In this document: one piece after another, positions 11,601 to 21,393 of the stretch | How positions within the stretch are numbered: the stretch's first letter is position 1 | How the letters are laid out: each line of letters begins with the position of its first letter | Assembly (NCBI GenBank): GCA_003024175.1 | Contig: MDYQ01000036.1 | Location: 105,180-169,179, forward strand | Length of the DNA: 64,000 nucleotides | Direction of reading: 5' to 3' | Source of the DNA: Planoprotostelium fungivorum | Lineage: Eukaryota; Evosea; Variosea; Cavosteliida; Cavosteliaceae | The notes under the pieces: generated by a model | Database searches by the model: none | Told to the model about the DNA's origin: nothing | The model's input: only the letters and a program-made list of their open reading frames with translations | Program-made: the position numbers and the translations under genes

Positions 11601-12645
11601 ATGCCAATCGACAGATCGACTATCTGTTGTCCGAGAACGAGAGGTTGAGAAGACTGACCGTGACCATGGCCCAAAATCCTGCGGAGGAGGTGAAGGAAGT
11701 CATCACATCACGAACTGATGATGAGATAGACACCGACGAGAGAGAAGAGAACGTCTAAAGCACCAGTGCCTTACCTGGGATTATCCATCGTGTCGAGAAC
11801 TGATGACAAGGGCAAAGTGTTGATGTCACCTAGACAGCAACTGGCCTCGCTGAATCAGCCATCACCTACCTCTAATCCGCCATCACCTACCTCTAATCCG
11901 CCAGAAGAGCAGGATCCACGAAGTCTGACACCAGAGCTCATGGCCGCCCTTGCATCACGTTCACAGAAGGTAAACACGAGCAAGCCGAATGCGCTGGGCA
12001 ACGAAGACTGGATCTCACAACTCAGCGTATGGGAGAGACTTCAGATTCGAGCCAGAATCTTGTCTCACAAACTGAGGTGAACTCGTCATCACCATCGTCC
12101 AACACCTGACGCCATGCAGACACACCATCGGCAACATCAACCAGAAGAGGAGAGAGGACATCGAACGCACACTGCGCGATACTGCCCTCCTCCAATCAGA
12201 TGACGTGGCGCAGAGAGAGACCGAAGACTACGACTCTTACATGTACATCGGAACGAACCCGTCCATCACCCGAACTCGAGTCGTAACCGCCAACTTTCAA
12301 CCTCATGCACCCTCCTCTGTCACCGTGAAGGAATTTGAAGAGTCTCTCCCCATCAGCCAGGGCTTCAACCAGAACTCTTTCTTTCCTCTGCCACGAGACA
12401 TCAACTTGGAACCATCACCGAGAAAGACACACGGACCATCACCACCGCAGACGGCAAAGACGAACAATCTGACGTCGACCTCTTTACCTCAATCCCGTCT
12501 GGGGACGACCATGCTGTCCACCGGTGTGAAGCAGAAAGTCAAGTTTCCCGCACCGCCATCGAACATCGAAACCAGTCCGACCATCAAACCGACACATGCA
12601 GTGAAGATACCGAGCTCTCTAAGGAAGAATGATGTCACATCGTGA
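8622..12645 (+). CDS. Large coiled-coil protein, unknown family
   Basis: At least eight exons chain in frame from ATG 8622 (MTEYQDGEVYIDVV) to the TGA ending at 12645. Joins I could check include the TG/GINPFRDEDTP join around 8991-9029, LRGQLIRRNRSLAEQR across 9292-9336, KKLLTTKTLFEEEKK across 9716-9761, VVASSMRVQ across 10300-10350, SKDVTED across 10779-10820, and HKLRHTIGNINQ across 12079-12119. The product is roughly 1,050 residues. The first 120 residues look globular; residues about 170-650 are strongly heptad-like, rich in Glu, Lys, Arg and Leu. The rest is Ser/Pro-rich with a short helix (LEDANRQIDYLLSENERLRR). Two 21-nt coding repeats (SPTSNPP twice) occur near 11865-11905. No motor, kinase or membrane domain is visible. 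It could be a cytoskeletal or centrosomal scaffold, but that is a guess. Confidence 0.7.
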
Positions 12646-12677
12646 TGAGATCCATGATCGATACAGTCCGCGATCTT

Positions 12678-13126
12678 TTATTTCTTTTTTAGCTCTCTGG
12701 CCTCGACACGTGCGGAGTCTTGCAGCAGCTGGATGTCTACTTCAGCTGATGGCAACTGAACATATCGAACGACGGATCCTCGAATAAAGCAGTTCTGTAC
12801 TGATATCTGTCGCATTCTTTAGAGGAGATCTTGCATCGTGAATAAGATGAACTTATCGAGTGATTTCATGTTCTTCGGTGCTGAATGCAGATGTACGATG
12901 GGAAAAGAGTCTCACCATGTGGGGAAACTTTTCGCTATCTACGACGCTGATGTCCTTGAGTTTGATGTTGAGATACTGATCGACTGAATGTAATGTCCCC
13001 TTGATGCATAGGTCGCTCTTCAATTCGACTATGATTTCCTTACCGACCAAACTCTTGAAGAAGGAGAAGAACAACTGTCCATTATGAGATATCCTTGACA
13101 TGAAACAGGATCTTATAAGTCACCAT
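12678..13126 (-). CDS. LSM2: U6 snRNA-associated LSm2
   Basis: LSm2 is part of the LSm2-8 ring on U6 snRNA and the LSm1-7 ring in cytoplasmic mRNA decay. Exon 1 is just the ATG (13124-13126). A 49-nt intron (13075-13123) follows, then exon 2 (13074-12916) LFFSFFKSLVGKEIIVELKS ... SVDQYLNIKLKDISVVDSEKFPHM, a 109-nt intron, and exon 3 (12806-12678) ISVQNCFIRGSVVRYVQLPS ... LLQDSARVEARELKKK. Sm1 and Sm2 motifs are both intact (SVDQYLN; IRGSVVRYV). Length is 95 residues, as in the family. An unspliced reading would add ten odd residues before LFFSFF; the spliced reading restores the conserved M-LFFSFFK start, so I prefer it. Confidence 0.92.
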
Positions 13127-13601
13127 CGAATCTTATGTAAATAGACGTTGGTTAATCGCCAGAAGCGTAAAAGTATCCGAGAGAGGTCTCTAGATCTCGA
13201 TGGCTGATGTGATACGGCAAGATCAGATGTTGGTGCAAAACAACTCGCCACGCCAAAATTCGGCTCGTAACGGGCAACAACATTGAATGATTCATTTCAG
13301 CGACCTCTATATAGAGGTGAAGACGCCAAGAAGTATGTCCAATTGTACGTGATGGCGCTTCAGACACTGCACAATAAAAACCATAAAACATACCATAAAA
13401 TGATAACCCATACAGAGGAACAATTAGACAACGTGTACAGTCCATGCAGAGTGTGTCAGGTCGATACCAGAGGATATATAGATATAAACCTCAAAATGAT
13501 TCCGAAACAAACATCGGAATCGTTCCATTTTCTGACCGAACTTCGCTGAACGCTCGGAAACAGACGAGAAAGAAGAGGCCACATCTTCAGATCAACTCAC
13601 C
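13127..13601. other. Divergent intergenic region (LSm2 / zinc-binding protein)
   Basis: About 475 nt between two divergently transcribed small genes. Short open frames exist on both strands but have no protein-like features. TATATAGA-type runs occur near 13310 and 13474, the second about 130 nt before the plus-strand start. I see no RNA gene here. Confidence 0.4.
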
Positions 13602-13874
13602 ATGCCGCAGTCTAAGAAGGATCTCCGTAAAGCAAAGCAGAAGGAAAATGCGGCCGCCGGTGTCGTCTACCAGAAGAAGGAGCCCGAACGTATGGCCAAA
13701 TGTCAGAAATGCAAGGTGAGGAGTCGATTTAGAGGCGAAGTTTTGCATGAACTGATGGAAGATCAGTTGGATTTTCGCGCCACAAAACGAAATGTAGAGT
13801 TGTTATCTCACGCCACAGCGAAGCACTCAGATTCTACTTTCACCGACTGCTTCCCAGGAGAGGTACATGAATAG
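13602..13874 (+). CDS. Small zinc-binding protein, At2g23090/zf-met2-like
   Basis: Two exons (13602-13715 and 13767-13874) separated by a 51-nt GTGAGG...TCAG intron encode about 73 residues. The N-terminus is Lys-rich (MPQSKKDLRKAKQKENAAAG), like the 4F5-type start of this family. A zinc site follows: C-Q-K-C, then after about 18 residues HATAKH, and finally DCFPG. This matches the pattern C-x2-C ... H-x4-H ... CFP of the plant protein At2g23090 and ZNF706-like proteins. Function in the family is poorly known. The acceptor choice is supported because it brings the two halves of the zinc site into one frame. Confidence 0.75.
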   Translation: MPQSKKDLRKAKQKENAAAGVVYQKKEPERMAKCQKCKVRSRFRGEVLHELMEDQLDFRATKRNVELLSHATAKHSDSTFTDCFPGEVHE

Positions 13875-14074
13875 ATGGGCTCGTAACCTGTAATGTGATG
13901 TCATTTTATGTATCAAAGCGAAATGCGAATGAGGGTGTCACGATTCGTTCGTGAACCATCCCTTTTTCACCCTGATGACACGTTCTCTTCAAACCATTGT
14001 GAACAATTCGAGTCTGTGACGTACAAAGAGATAGAAGGTGCACCACTGTTGTCGTATTTATATTGAAAGATGGA

Positions 14075-14520
14075 TTACTCGGCTGTCTCGAAGCTGAAAG
14101 TCTCTCTCTTCTTGAATCCCCTCAGACAGATGTATCTGGCTCCACAGAGGACGAAGAAGATGGCGTAAATGAGAGCAGCGATTCCAGATGAAACAGCAGC
14201 GAAATGGGGGTCGAACTCCGTTGGGGGAACGGACTGTTTAGCACTCTCTATGGCGGCGTGGTACATTTTCTCATAACCAGCATTGTATAAGAGCGCCATG
14301 ACTCCCTACCCAGATTTAATGTGGGTTCAGATGATGCAAACAGACGGATCGACAGGGTAACCGTTCGGGTCGATGAGACGACCGACCGGCATGGAAATGT
14401 CTAAAGAAGCTCACCAGCATAAGGGCTCCCCAGAGAGAGAAGATGGTGCAGCATATCGAACCTGACCGTTGTCAATGGAGTGTGAAGGGTGATAAACTCA
14501 CAGACGGGACCGGGGAACAT
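14075..14520 (-). CDS. RNase kappa (RNASEK) family membrane protein
   Basis: Three exons from ATG 14520: MFPGPVC, then SICCTIFSLWGALMLG, then VMALLYNAGYEKMYHAAIES through to the stop at 14075. The layout is that of RNASEK: a first helix with the S-x-WG-x-(I/L)ML signature, a lumenal stretch, a second helix (GIAALIYAIFFVLCGARYICL) and a short basic tail. About 95 residues, matching the family. RNASEK in animals is associated with the V-ATPase and endocytic acidification; its nuclease activity is less certain. The two splice joins are supported because each restores family sequence. Confidence 0.82.
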
Positions 14521-14723
14521 GGTTGCCGAGAGATGATGTGTTCTTGTGATCTTGGGGTTTCTGTTGCCGAAAATGGGCTTCCTCAGTCACAGCTGAAATG
14601 TCCAAAAACTTGGTAAAACAAAGAATTCTTGTAGAAAGGAGAAGCCTCAGACAAAAGAGAAGCACTCTCTCTTCTCTTTAACCTTCCCACAGTGGATGAT
14701 CCATTTCTGTGAAGAGTCCACAT

Positions 14724-14858
14724 ATGATGCATAGAACTTTCCTCAGAGCGGTGCTCGCTCTTGTCGCTGTCTATGTCATAATGCTCACCTACGAGTTGTT
14801 ACCATCGATTCGAACTTGCATCATCTGTTACGACATACCTCCGTTCTTCGATGAGTGA
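14724..14858 (+). CDS. Possible 44-residue single-span membrane peptide
   Basis: An ATG-ATG start opens a 44-codon frame ending TGA at 14858. Residues 6-22 (FLRAVLALVAVYVIMLTY) form a hydrophobic segment after a basic start, like a signal anchor or signal peptide. I know no homologue. It stands alone in an intergenic stretch of about 570 nt between RNASEK and the membrane protein gene at 15095. Could be chance. Confidence 0.25.
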   Translation: MMHRTFLRAVLALVAVYVIMLTYELLPSIRTCIICYDIPPFFDE

Positions 14859-15094
14859 GACGTCAACATCAATCGGAACGCATCCGATTGCTCATCGTGT
14901 GCAGGTGATCTCCGACCATTACAACAAGTCATCCAGAACTCAATGCAAGATATCTCCAGCGATTCGATTCAAACATAATCCGTCACGAGTCACCCCATTC
15001 AGAGTCTTAATCGGCTGATCATCATGGACGTCACGACTCTGTCACTTCGAACCCATTGATCGCGATCCAATAAACTCTTCATCGATCGCATCTT

Positions 15095-16333
15095 TTATCT
15101 CTTCTTCTTTCCCTCCTTCTCATCCACCATCGCTGTCCTCTCCTCTCTCATCGTCCATGCCGCAATCAGCACAGCACCCGGTCCGATGATCACAGATGCA
15201 AGAGACAAGAGGAAGAAGAGAACAGAGACCTTCACTATGCCACTCGTCAGAGTCAGAGCCGAAAGCAAGACGGCCGCCGCTGCCGACCAGATGAGATCCC
15301 ACTGGAGGAAGACCTACGTCTCGTTACGTACGTAGGGTACGTACACCCACCTGGGCTCCAGTGATGACATCAGGAACGGTGGATCCGTAACCGTGGGCGA
15401 CGGAAGGGACGAATGCACCTGATAGACCTTGCAGTCCTCGCATCATGATGAGTTTGTGCATGGATGTCACGTGAGCCGCGAGGGTTAAGAAGAAGGCAAA
15501 GACATACAGACGTCTTAAGGTGGGCATCTTGCCTCTACCAAAGATGAGACCCCCCGACGATGTCTCGTCTCGAGAGAAGATGAGCCGGTTGATGTGATAG
15601 AAGATGAAGAATGAGATGAGGATATAGACGGGGAAGGGCTGCCAAGCGGCGATCAACCTGTAAATGTCAACGATGTCGAAGAGATGGAGGATACATCATG
15701 ATGGAGACGATGTGAGATGATGTGATACCTCGATTGGAGTTCGACTCCGATGACGGTGGGGTCTAATTTCATGAGAGCCGATGGAAATAAGAAGCCGAGG
15801 CAGATGGAGGGGATGATGGCGGAGCTCAGAGATGATTGGATCGATGAGCGCCCGGGACGGTTGCCGATGGCACCGAACACGAGAGGGGTGACAATGCCAC
15901 TGCCAATCATCTGCATCATCAAAAGATAGAAAGTGACGGCGAATAGACCCAACCGAGTGTTTTTGTTCTCTTCTCTAATCGCTGTGGAGAGGTGAGATGA
16001 CGTAAGAGGGTCAAAATGTCACATTCTGTATAGATCACGAACAGAGAAGCGATGATGGTGCCTAAGAAGGTTTGAAGTTGTGACTCGATCTCAACGGGTG
16101 GGTTGTGGATCACAGGACGGAAGAAATTGACCATGCCACAGAGAAACTTATCTAACGGTATCTTACCACGATCAATATGTATTTTCGTACATCGATCGAC
16201 TCACAATGCGAGTTATAGACAGGTGATTTGCATCACAGCCATCACTCATTAGTTTGAATGTCCCATTCGAAATGGAAAATCCTAAAAGAGTCAATAGTCC
16301 GAGAAGAGAGATCAAGTAGAAGGTGACGTTCAT
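15095..16333 (-). CDS. Polytopic membrane protein, fungal natural-product-cluster type
   Basis: Five exons join in frame. ATG 16333 gives MNVTFYLISLLGLLTLLGFS. After an intron from 16204 the next exon reads FLCGMVNFFRPVIHNPP, then SIREENKNTRLGLFAVTFYL, LIAAWQPFPVYILISFFIFY and VFLQWDLIWSAAAAVLLSAL, ending KEGKKKR at 15095. About 340 residues with seven or eight hydrophobic segments. Conserved-looking loops include GNRPGRSSIQ, AWQPFPVY, FLQWDLIW and GPGAVLIAAW. I have the impression of a relation to fungal polytopic proteins with FLQYD and GPGA motifs found near secondary-metabolite genes, but cannot name the family or function. The gene structure itself is well supported. Confidence 0.65.
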
Positions 16334-16680
16334 TACGTGAGTTGCGCCTTGGTGTTGTATGCAATATCGATTTAATTAAAATATCCATAATAATAATTAG
16401 AACTCCATTCTGTCTCAATGGATTGCAACAGGCGGCGAATACAACCACGCAATCACCAAGAGTTCCATAGTGGAAGACAAAGTCACCATTCAGAAGGTCG
16501 TCTTGAGCGCAATTTTTTCTATCCTACGACGGAGCGATGACCTTGAGAATTGACAAGCTTGCAGCGTATTCATCTGATGATGGATGGAGTCATCGCGGTT
16601 GGTCCATTTTATTTCCGCGGTTTGTTCTGACGTCTGCGAGATCAGATCATTAACATCAGTCGCCTTCTCTGCTGAGTCGG

Positions 16681-17672
16681 ATGATGTCTAACGGTATCAT
16701 CTCCAGTCACGACGTTACGAAAGTCGTCTTGGACTTCGCGCTGAACGGAGGCACAACAAATGAAACTGAGACACAACGAGGAGCAGTTTGCCATTCTTCG
16801 TATGACGTGCAAGTTGTGGAAGGACATCGGTGAGTCACTCAGTGGTAATAGACCCTTCTGATGTTTTCTCAGTGGACAGCTTCACTGACTGGCTGACCAA
16901 ATATGATCTGCCTTTGGCTATAGAGAGAGGCAATATCGAGTCATTACGCTTCCTGTCAACTCGCAACGAGCTGGATCCATGCATCGAGGATATTCAGCTG
17001 CTCATCATTGCATCGACCAAGGGCTCTATGGAGATTGTACGGCTTCTCTTGAGCGATATTCGCGTGGACCCATCAACACAAGACAACGAGGCCATCAGAA
17101 ATGCAGTCAGTGAGGGCCATACAGAGACTGTACGGTTGCTCTTGTCTGATCCTCGTGTGGACCCATCAGCACAAGACAACTACACGATGGTACGAGCAGT
17201 AGAGAGGGGATATAGAGATCGTACGGCTGCTGTTGTCTGATGCTCGTGTGAACCCATCAGCAGGAGACAACTTCGCCATCAGATATGCAGCCTTTAAGGA
17301 TGATAGCGAGACCATACGGTTGGTCTTGTCTGACTCACGTGTGGACCCATCAGCAGGAAACAATGAGGCCCATCAGTACAAGACAATTATGCCATCAGAT
17401 ACGCGGCCAAACAGGGTCATGCTGGTAGAGCAATTGAGGGCGGTTACAGCAAGACCGTACGGTTGCTGCTGGCCGAACAGCCAGAAAAAACAAATACTTT
17501 CTGGATTGAAAAGCCAAAAATTCAAGGGGAGGAAAGTTAGCGCATGGTCTGACCATCCCCCCAGAGTGGAACGTATATCCCCAACCATTCCTTTTGCAGG
17601 GTCAGCATTGAATCTTTTGCCAAAAGATGAAGACGAGTTCGCTGCGCTCAAACAATTGAAAGCGCCAGCCTA
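16681..17672 (+). pseudogene. F-box-like/ankyrin repeat protein, decayed copy A
   Basis: Starts MMSNGIISSHDVTKVVLDFA; in another frame EQFAILRMTCKLWKDI follows, an F-box-like hydrophobic/Trp pattern. After a 44-nt intron comes VDSFTDWLTKYDLPLA, then ankyrin units of about 31 residues built on VRLLLSDPRVDPSAQDN. The frame breaks at least twice more: near 17210, where a base is missing between the repeats, and near 17370. After that, ankyrin text (DNYAIRYAAKQGHAG, TVRLLLAEQ) continues out of frame. Related copies lie at about 31863, 45304 and 52971. The frame breaks make it a probable pseudogene, though the shared early break could have another cause (see findings). Confidence 0.75.
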
Positions 17673-18154
17673 GAGGAGGAGTTCGATCGTGCCTGCATCA
17701 GAAGATGAGGTGCTCGAGATCACTCGACTACCACCGATGAACGAGGTATCATCTTCCACCGGCGAAACATCGAATTCAGATAGACATGAACGTGAATGTA
17801 AATATTGAAGGGAAAAGCAAAAGTTCTCGCGACATCCACGCCTGTCATCACGTAAGTCGTGACGCTCGATGATGAGCTCACCTCATCAGGTGAGAACTGG
17901 TCGCTGGTATCGGGCTGAAGATCTTGTCTGCCGGAGGTGAAGTCTCTCAGTTGGGTTCCTCTTCAGTGAGAAAATTCAAGTGCCAATTCAACTTGACGAC
18001 GACGGCCGTGATGTTGTACAGTGTTCCCATGGATGTACGTAGTCGACGAAACGCTTGGTGTATGTTTCCTCTGGAGAGTAGAATCTGCGAACAATGTCGA
18101 AAGCAGGTGATTGTTGAATTGTCTACTCAAATAATCGCTAAGGTGAATGCACCA
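17673..18154. other. Region without a resolved gene
   Basis: About 480 nt between ankyrin copy A and the tRNA. A plus-strand frame (17924 on) runs straight through the tRNA gene and is therefore doubtful. The minus strand has short frames with weak coding character around 17900-18080. I cannot assemble a gene on either strand. Confidence 0.35.
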
Positions 18155-18235
18155 GCAAGTTTAGTGAAGTGGTCAAACACGCTAGCTTCAGGTGCTAGTC
18201 CTTCGGGTTCGTGGGTTCGACTCCCACAGCTTGCA
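18155..18235 (+). tRNA. tRNA-Leu (anticodon CAG)
   Basis: The acceptor stem pairs GCAAGTT with AGCTTGC (one G-T pair), followed by discriminator A. The D arm has a GTG/CAC stem. The anticodon stem pairs CTAGC with GCTAG around loop TTCAGGT, anticodon CAG. A variable region of 12 bases follows, then the T arm GTGGG-TTCGACT-CCCAC, which holds the B box. No intron; CCA is not encoded. Short T runs follow (CTTCTTTTG), fitting pol III termination. Length 81 nt. Confidence 0.93.
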
Positions 18236-18420
18236 ACTTCTTTTGTAATCTTTTGGTTCGCTCGTTCTAAGTCATTCGCATCAGCATCAGCACCGCACTC
18301 TTTTGTACTTTCACATCTCTCAAGTGAGATGACTGTCGACATTTCCGACACCTCACGGAATGCATTGTTTGTCGCAATTTGTTTTTTCACGAATTTAGGA
18401 AGAGATCATCACACATCACG

Positions 18421-20281
18421 ATGGCGGTCCAACCAGAGCTAAACAATGACGCATTCAAAGCAAAGGTGGAGGCTCTGAAGAAGGATTTGAAGAGCCCACG
18501 GACTTTTGTGTCAGGATGCAACAGTCTCATAGCATTGTTCCCTAACAACTGCATCCCAATGTACAAACGACAGTTCTATGATTCTCTCACCATCATAGCT
18601 CATCGGTTTCATCAATCTGGCTTCGAGGTGATGCGATCGGCTGTTCATCACAGACTCATTCGTTTCAGTCGCACTTAAATACGACGAGAGAAGTGTTTCG
18701 GATGGCAGAGACATACAAGGACAACTTTACAGATGGCTATCGTGCCAAGATCTTGGAATGGAAAGCCCAAGTCGATGCACACCCCCCCGGAGTGGTGCTA
18801 CCCTCACCATCATCGGCTCCGCCGGCCAGAAACAACCGAAACAACACCACTTCTGCGGACTTTCAGACCTTTCTGATGAGAGCCATCCAGTGAGCTCCTC
18901 GTCATCACATCATCCTCTGATCCGATGACACATCATCAGGAGCGTGAGAGATTCTTCTCGTCGAGGATCTCTTAATTGGGGATCAGACAGCAGCGACGGC
19001 AGCAGCGACGATGATGCACCCGCGGCGGTTCCCATCTGGCCCCCACGCTACGCTGCTCCAAAGAAAGAAGACGACATCGAATATCCTTATTCGAAATTCA
19101 CAGACGATTCTGCTCTGTTAGAACCGCAGGAGATTCGGCACAGTCCTGTACCATCCGTACACGATTTCAAATTTCAAATTTCAGAAACACAGTATGCCAA
19201 GTGAGAAGCCTTACACGGAACGGCATCTTCATGTCATCACACATCACGATCGTGATCATCTCGTGATGATGATCGATCACCTGATGTGATGACAGTTTAA
19301 AGAAAGAACCGAGTCTATTCGTGGGACTCTGTACTTACAAGACGGACACGAAGAGGTGTGCAGAGAGCCCACCGGGCATAGAATTTCGAGTCAATTCGTC
19401 GAACGTCGATCTGAAGGGAGCTGTGAGTCTTTCTCTCTCTTCGCTCTCGTTCATTTCGAGCAGACATCGTTTGTTCACGGATACAACATCACATCTTTGT
19501 GCAGATCGGGGCCGAATCAATTGCGCGTCATCGTGCCGAATTGTTGTTGTGTGAGTCTTTCGATCGTACGCATCAGTGATCATGATCACGATATAATCAT
19601 GTTTCGTGATCATCGGTCATCATTGATCATCCCACCAATTGTTGATCATCTTTGATCATCGGTCATCATCGAACATCATCGAACATCGATCGTCATCGAT
19701 CATCGATCGTCATCGATCATCGTTGATTCTGATGTAGGGTCACTCGTTCGGAGTCCGAATATCCCAGATGAATTCGTTCGAAACGCTCCAACTGAAAGTG
19801 GAGAAGGAGAGCGTTGTAGACGAAGCCGCCTGCCTCACCCGCGTCAGAGACTCCTTCTCCACCGACGCAGAAGTCGCCGAAATTTCGCGATGCATTTCAG
19901 TGAAAGACCCGTTGAGTCAGATGAGAATCAATATACCTACTCGAGGGAAGAAGTGCAAGCACATCCAAGTGAGAACCTAACCGTCGCGGTACGTACCTTA
20001 CGTATCGACAGTGCTTCGACCTCAACTCGTTCTTGCAAGTGAACAAGAAATTTCCAAAGTTTAAGTGTCCCGTGTGTTCGAATGTTGTGCCGTATTCGGA
20101 CCTCATTGTAGATGGACTGATGAAGAAGATTTTGGTGGGAATTAAAGAGAACGAGGAGGCCGATGAGATCGAGATGATGCCAGATGGCTCGTGGAGGGTT
20201 GTGGATCCGGAAGAGAAGTCGAAGAAGAGAAAGAACACGTGGGAAAATGTACAGCAGGTGACCACCATCACATCACCATAA
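18421..20281 (+). CDS. PIAS/SIZ-type SUMO E3 ligase (SP-RING)
   Basis: Multi-exon gene starting MAVQPELNNDAFKAKVEA. The N-terminal third is helical, followed by Pro/Ser- and Asp-rich linkers. A PINIT-like domain follows (FVGLCTYKTD ... RVNSSNVDLKG ... GPNQLRVIVPNCC ... HSFGVRISQM). The SP-RING/zf-MIZ domain is clear: DPLSQMRINIPTRGKKCKHIQ, CFDLNSFLQVN, FKCPVCSNVVPYSDLIVDGLMKKIL, with its C-x-H-x2-C and C-x2-C ligands. Such ligases move SUMO from Ubc9 to nuclear targets. One joint is not clean: exon ...VDLKGA to the next PINIT exon differs by one base in phase from the family-like reading, so either a splice site is misread or there is a one-base error near 19430-19510. The C-terminal end is uncertain. 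Confidence 0.82.
19555..19735 (+). repeat. GATCATC/CATCGATC-rich intron repeat
   Basis: An intron of the SUMO ligase gene made almost wholly of GATCATC and CATCGATCGTCATCGATCATC units, many self-complementary (ATCGAT, GATC). It is the longest intron in the gene. Similar ATC-rich text recurs in introns and intergenic DNA across the window. Confidence 0.7.
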
Positions 20282-20345
20282 TCACATTACCATCAACACA
20301 TCACCATAATCACATTACCATCAACACATCACCATCACCATTCAT
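20265..20345 (+). repeat. Short tandem repeat, ATCACCATAATCACATTACC units
   Basis: Two near-perfect copies of a unit of about 30 nt (ATCAACACATCACCATAATCACATTACC) followed by a partial third, just after the SUMO ligase stop codon. Low complexity; no function seen. Confidence 0.7.
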
Positions 20346-20425
20346 CCGACGAGCACACGAGAGGGAGAATGACACAAACAGATGACACCAAAGAAGATGA
20401 GAACAGAACAAGTCATCGACTTGAC

Positions 20426-20956
20426 TTAATTCGTGGCGTCTTGTAATTCGATAAATTCTGCTCGGGATAAAGGTTTTCCAGACGCCACCAGCCCCAGATA
20501 AGCGTAGAGCGTTGAATAGCAACCGATAAATAGTCCCCACTGCCACCGTGATAGAGGGTAGGTCGAGTTGAGCAGCATGTGAAAGAAGAGTGTGAAGATG
20601 AAGACGAGCTCTCTCAGACCGAGTCTGGACCACGTCTTGTGAGTGATGGAAGACATGTGGAGGAAGTGCATGATGGTTTCCTGTTTGTATGAGATCGACA
20701 TTTGTGAGATGAGAGAAGGAGAGAAGGTGATTACCTCTTCGGTGTCGTCGTTGTGGTTCATGTCGTTGTGCCACAGACGATCGCAGAGTTTGTAGACGCC
20801 CAGGCCGATCATGTTGGCTCCGACGAAATAAGAGAGGAGGAAGAAGAAGAGGTTCGTGTGGAAGAAGAGATCGGCAAGGCCGGTTCCGACTAATCCCAAG
20901 ATGAGAATGACCCAGTCGAACAGCATGCACTTGTATGTGTTGATGGTGTGGCCCAT
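20426..20956 (-). CDS. Small polytopic membrane protein, unknown
   Basis: Opens MGHTINTYKCMLFDWVILIL at 20956 and ends ELQDATN before a TAA at 20426. A GTAATC...ACAG intron in the middle (about 20680-20737) keeps the frame open, so the spliced protein is about 157 residues. Four hydrophobic segments are visible: WVILILGLVGTGLADLFF, FFFLLSYFVGANMIGLGVY, ELVFIFTLFFHMLLN and WGLFIGCYSTLYAYLGLV. I recognise no family. It lies in tandem with another small membrane protein just upstream on the same strand. Confidence 0.6.
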   Translation of the reverse strand: MGHTINTYKCMLFDWVILILGLVGTGLADLFFHTNLFFFLLSYFVGANMIGLGVYKLCDRLWHNDMNHNDDTEEVITFSPSLISQMSISYKQETIMHFLHMSSITHKTWSRLGLRELVFIFTLFFHMLLNSTYPLSRWQWGLFIGCYSTLYAYLGLVASGKPLSRAEFIELQDATN

Positions 20957-20977
20957 CTGTCACCATTAACACGGCGT

Positions 20978-21301
20978 TTATCTCTCAATCACTCTCACTG
21001 TTCTAGATTGGGTTCCGATCGTTAAAAGGAGGACTACGATAGTCGATAGAATGGAGGTGGACAACGAACCAGAACGTTCGTAGCTATCATCGAAGAAGGC
21101 GGCAAAGATGGCTAGAGATAAAGAATATCGGATAGGTGAGGGAAGCACCACACACCATGCTAACAGGAAGGTCGATAAGAGGGGAAAGAAGATGTTGAAG
21201 CGCCAGAATGGAGAGACATCCGATCTAGTCGTGAGGATGACTATGGCGGCTGCAGATGCGGCGGCAATAACGGTGGCTGCGCCCTGCTTGAAGTTGATCA
21301 T
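20978..21301 (-). CDS. Small hydrophobic membrane protein, unknown
   Basis: From ATG 21301 (MINFKQGAATVIAAASAAAIVIL) to TAA 20978, about 107 residues. Three or four hydrophobic stretches (AATVIAAASAAAIVILT, FFPLLSTFLLAWCVVLP, LSLAIFAAFF, STIVVLLLTIG) leave little soluble sequence. An in-frame Met further up (about 21358) would add the leader MGLVVSFADRNLF, but the divergent HEPN gene begins at 21394. No family recognised. Confidence 0.5.
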   Translation of the reverse strand: MINFKQGAATVIAAASAAAIVILTTRSDVSPFWRFNIFFPLLSTFLLAWCVVLPSPIRYSLSLAIFAAFFDDSYERSGSLSTSILSTIVVLLLTIGTQSRTVRVIER

Positions 21302-21393
21302 GATCGTGAATGTTGCGAAAAGATTCCGATCTGCAAATGATACAACCAGCCCCATCTGTGACACCACACTCACACGAGTGTTACGTGAAGAAC

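Noticed and set aside
16681-17672. Viral or bacterial origin of the ankyrin genes
   Set aside because: The copies have host-type introns and are spread among ordinary genes; no viral or mobile-element hallmark lies nearby.
17924-18442. 172-codon plus-strand ORF
   Set aside because: It runs through the tRNA-Leu gene and into the SUMO ligase 5' end; its text is not protein-like.
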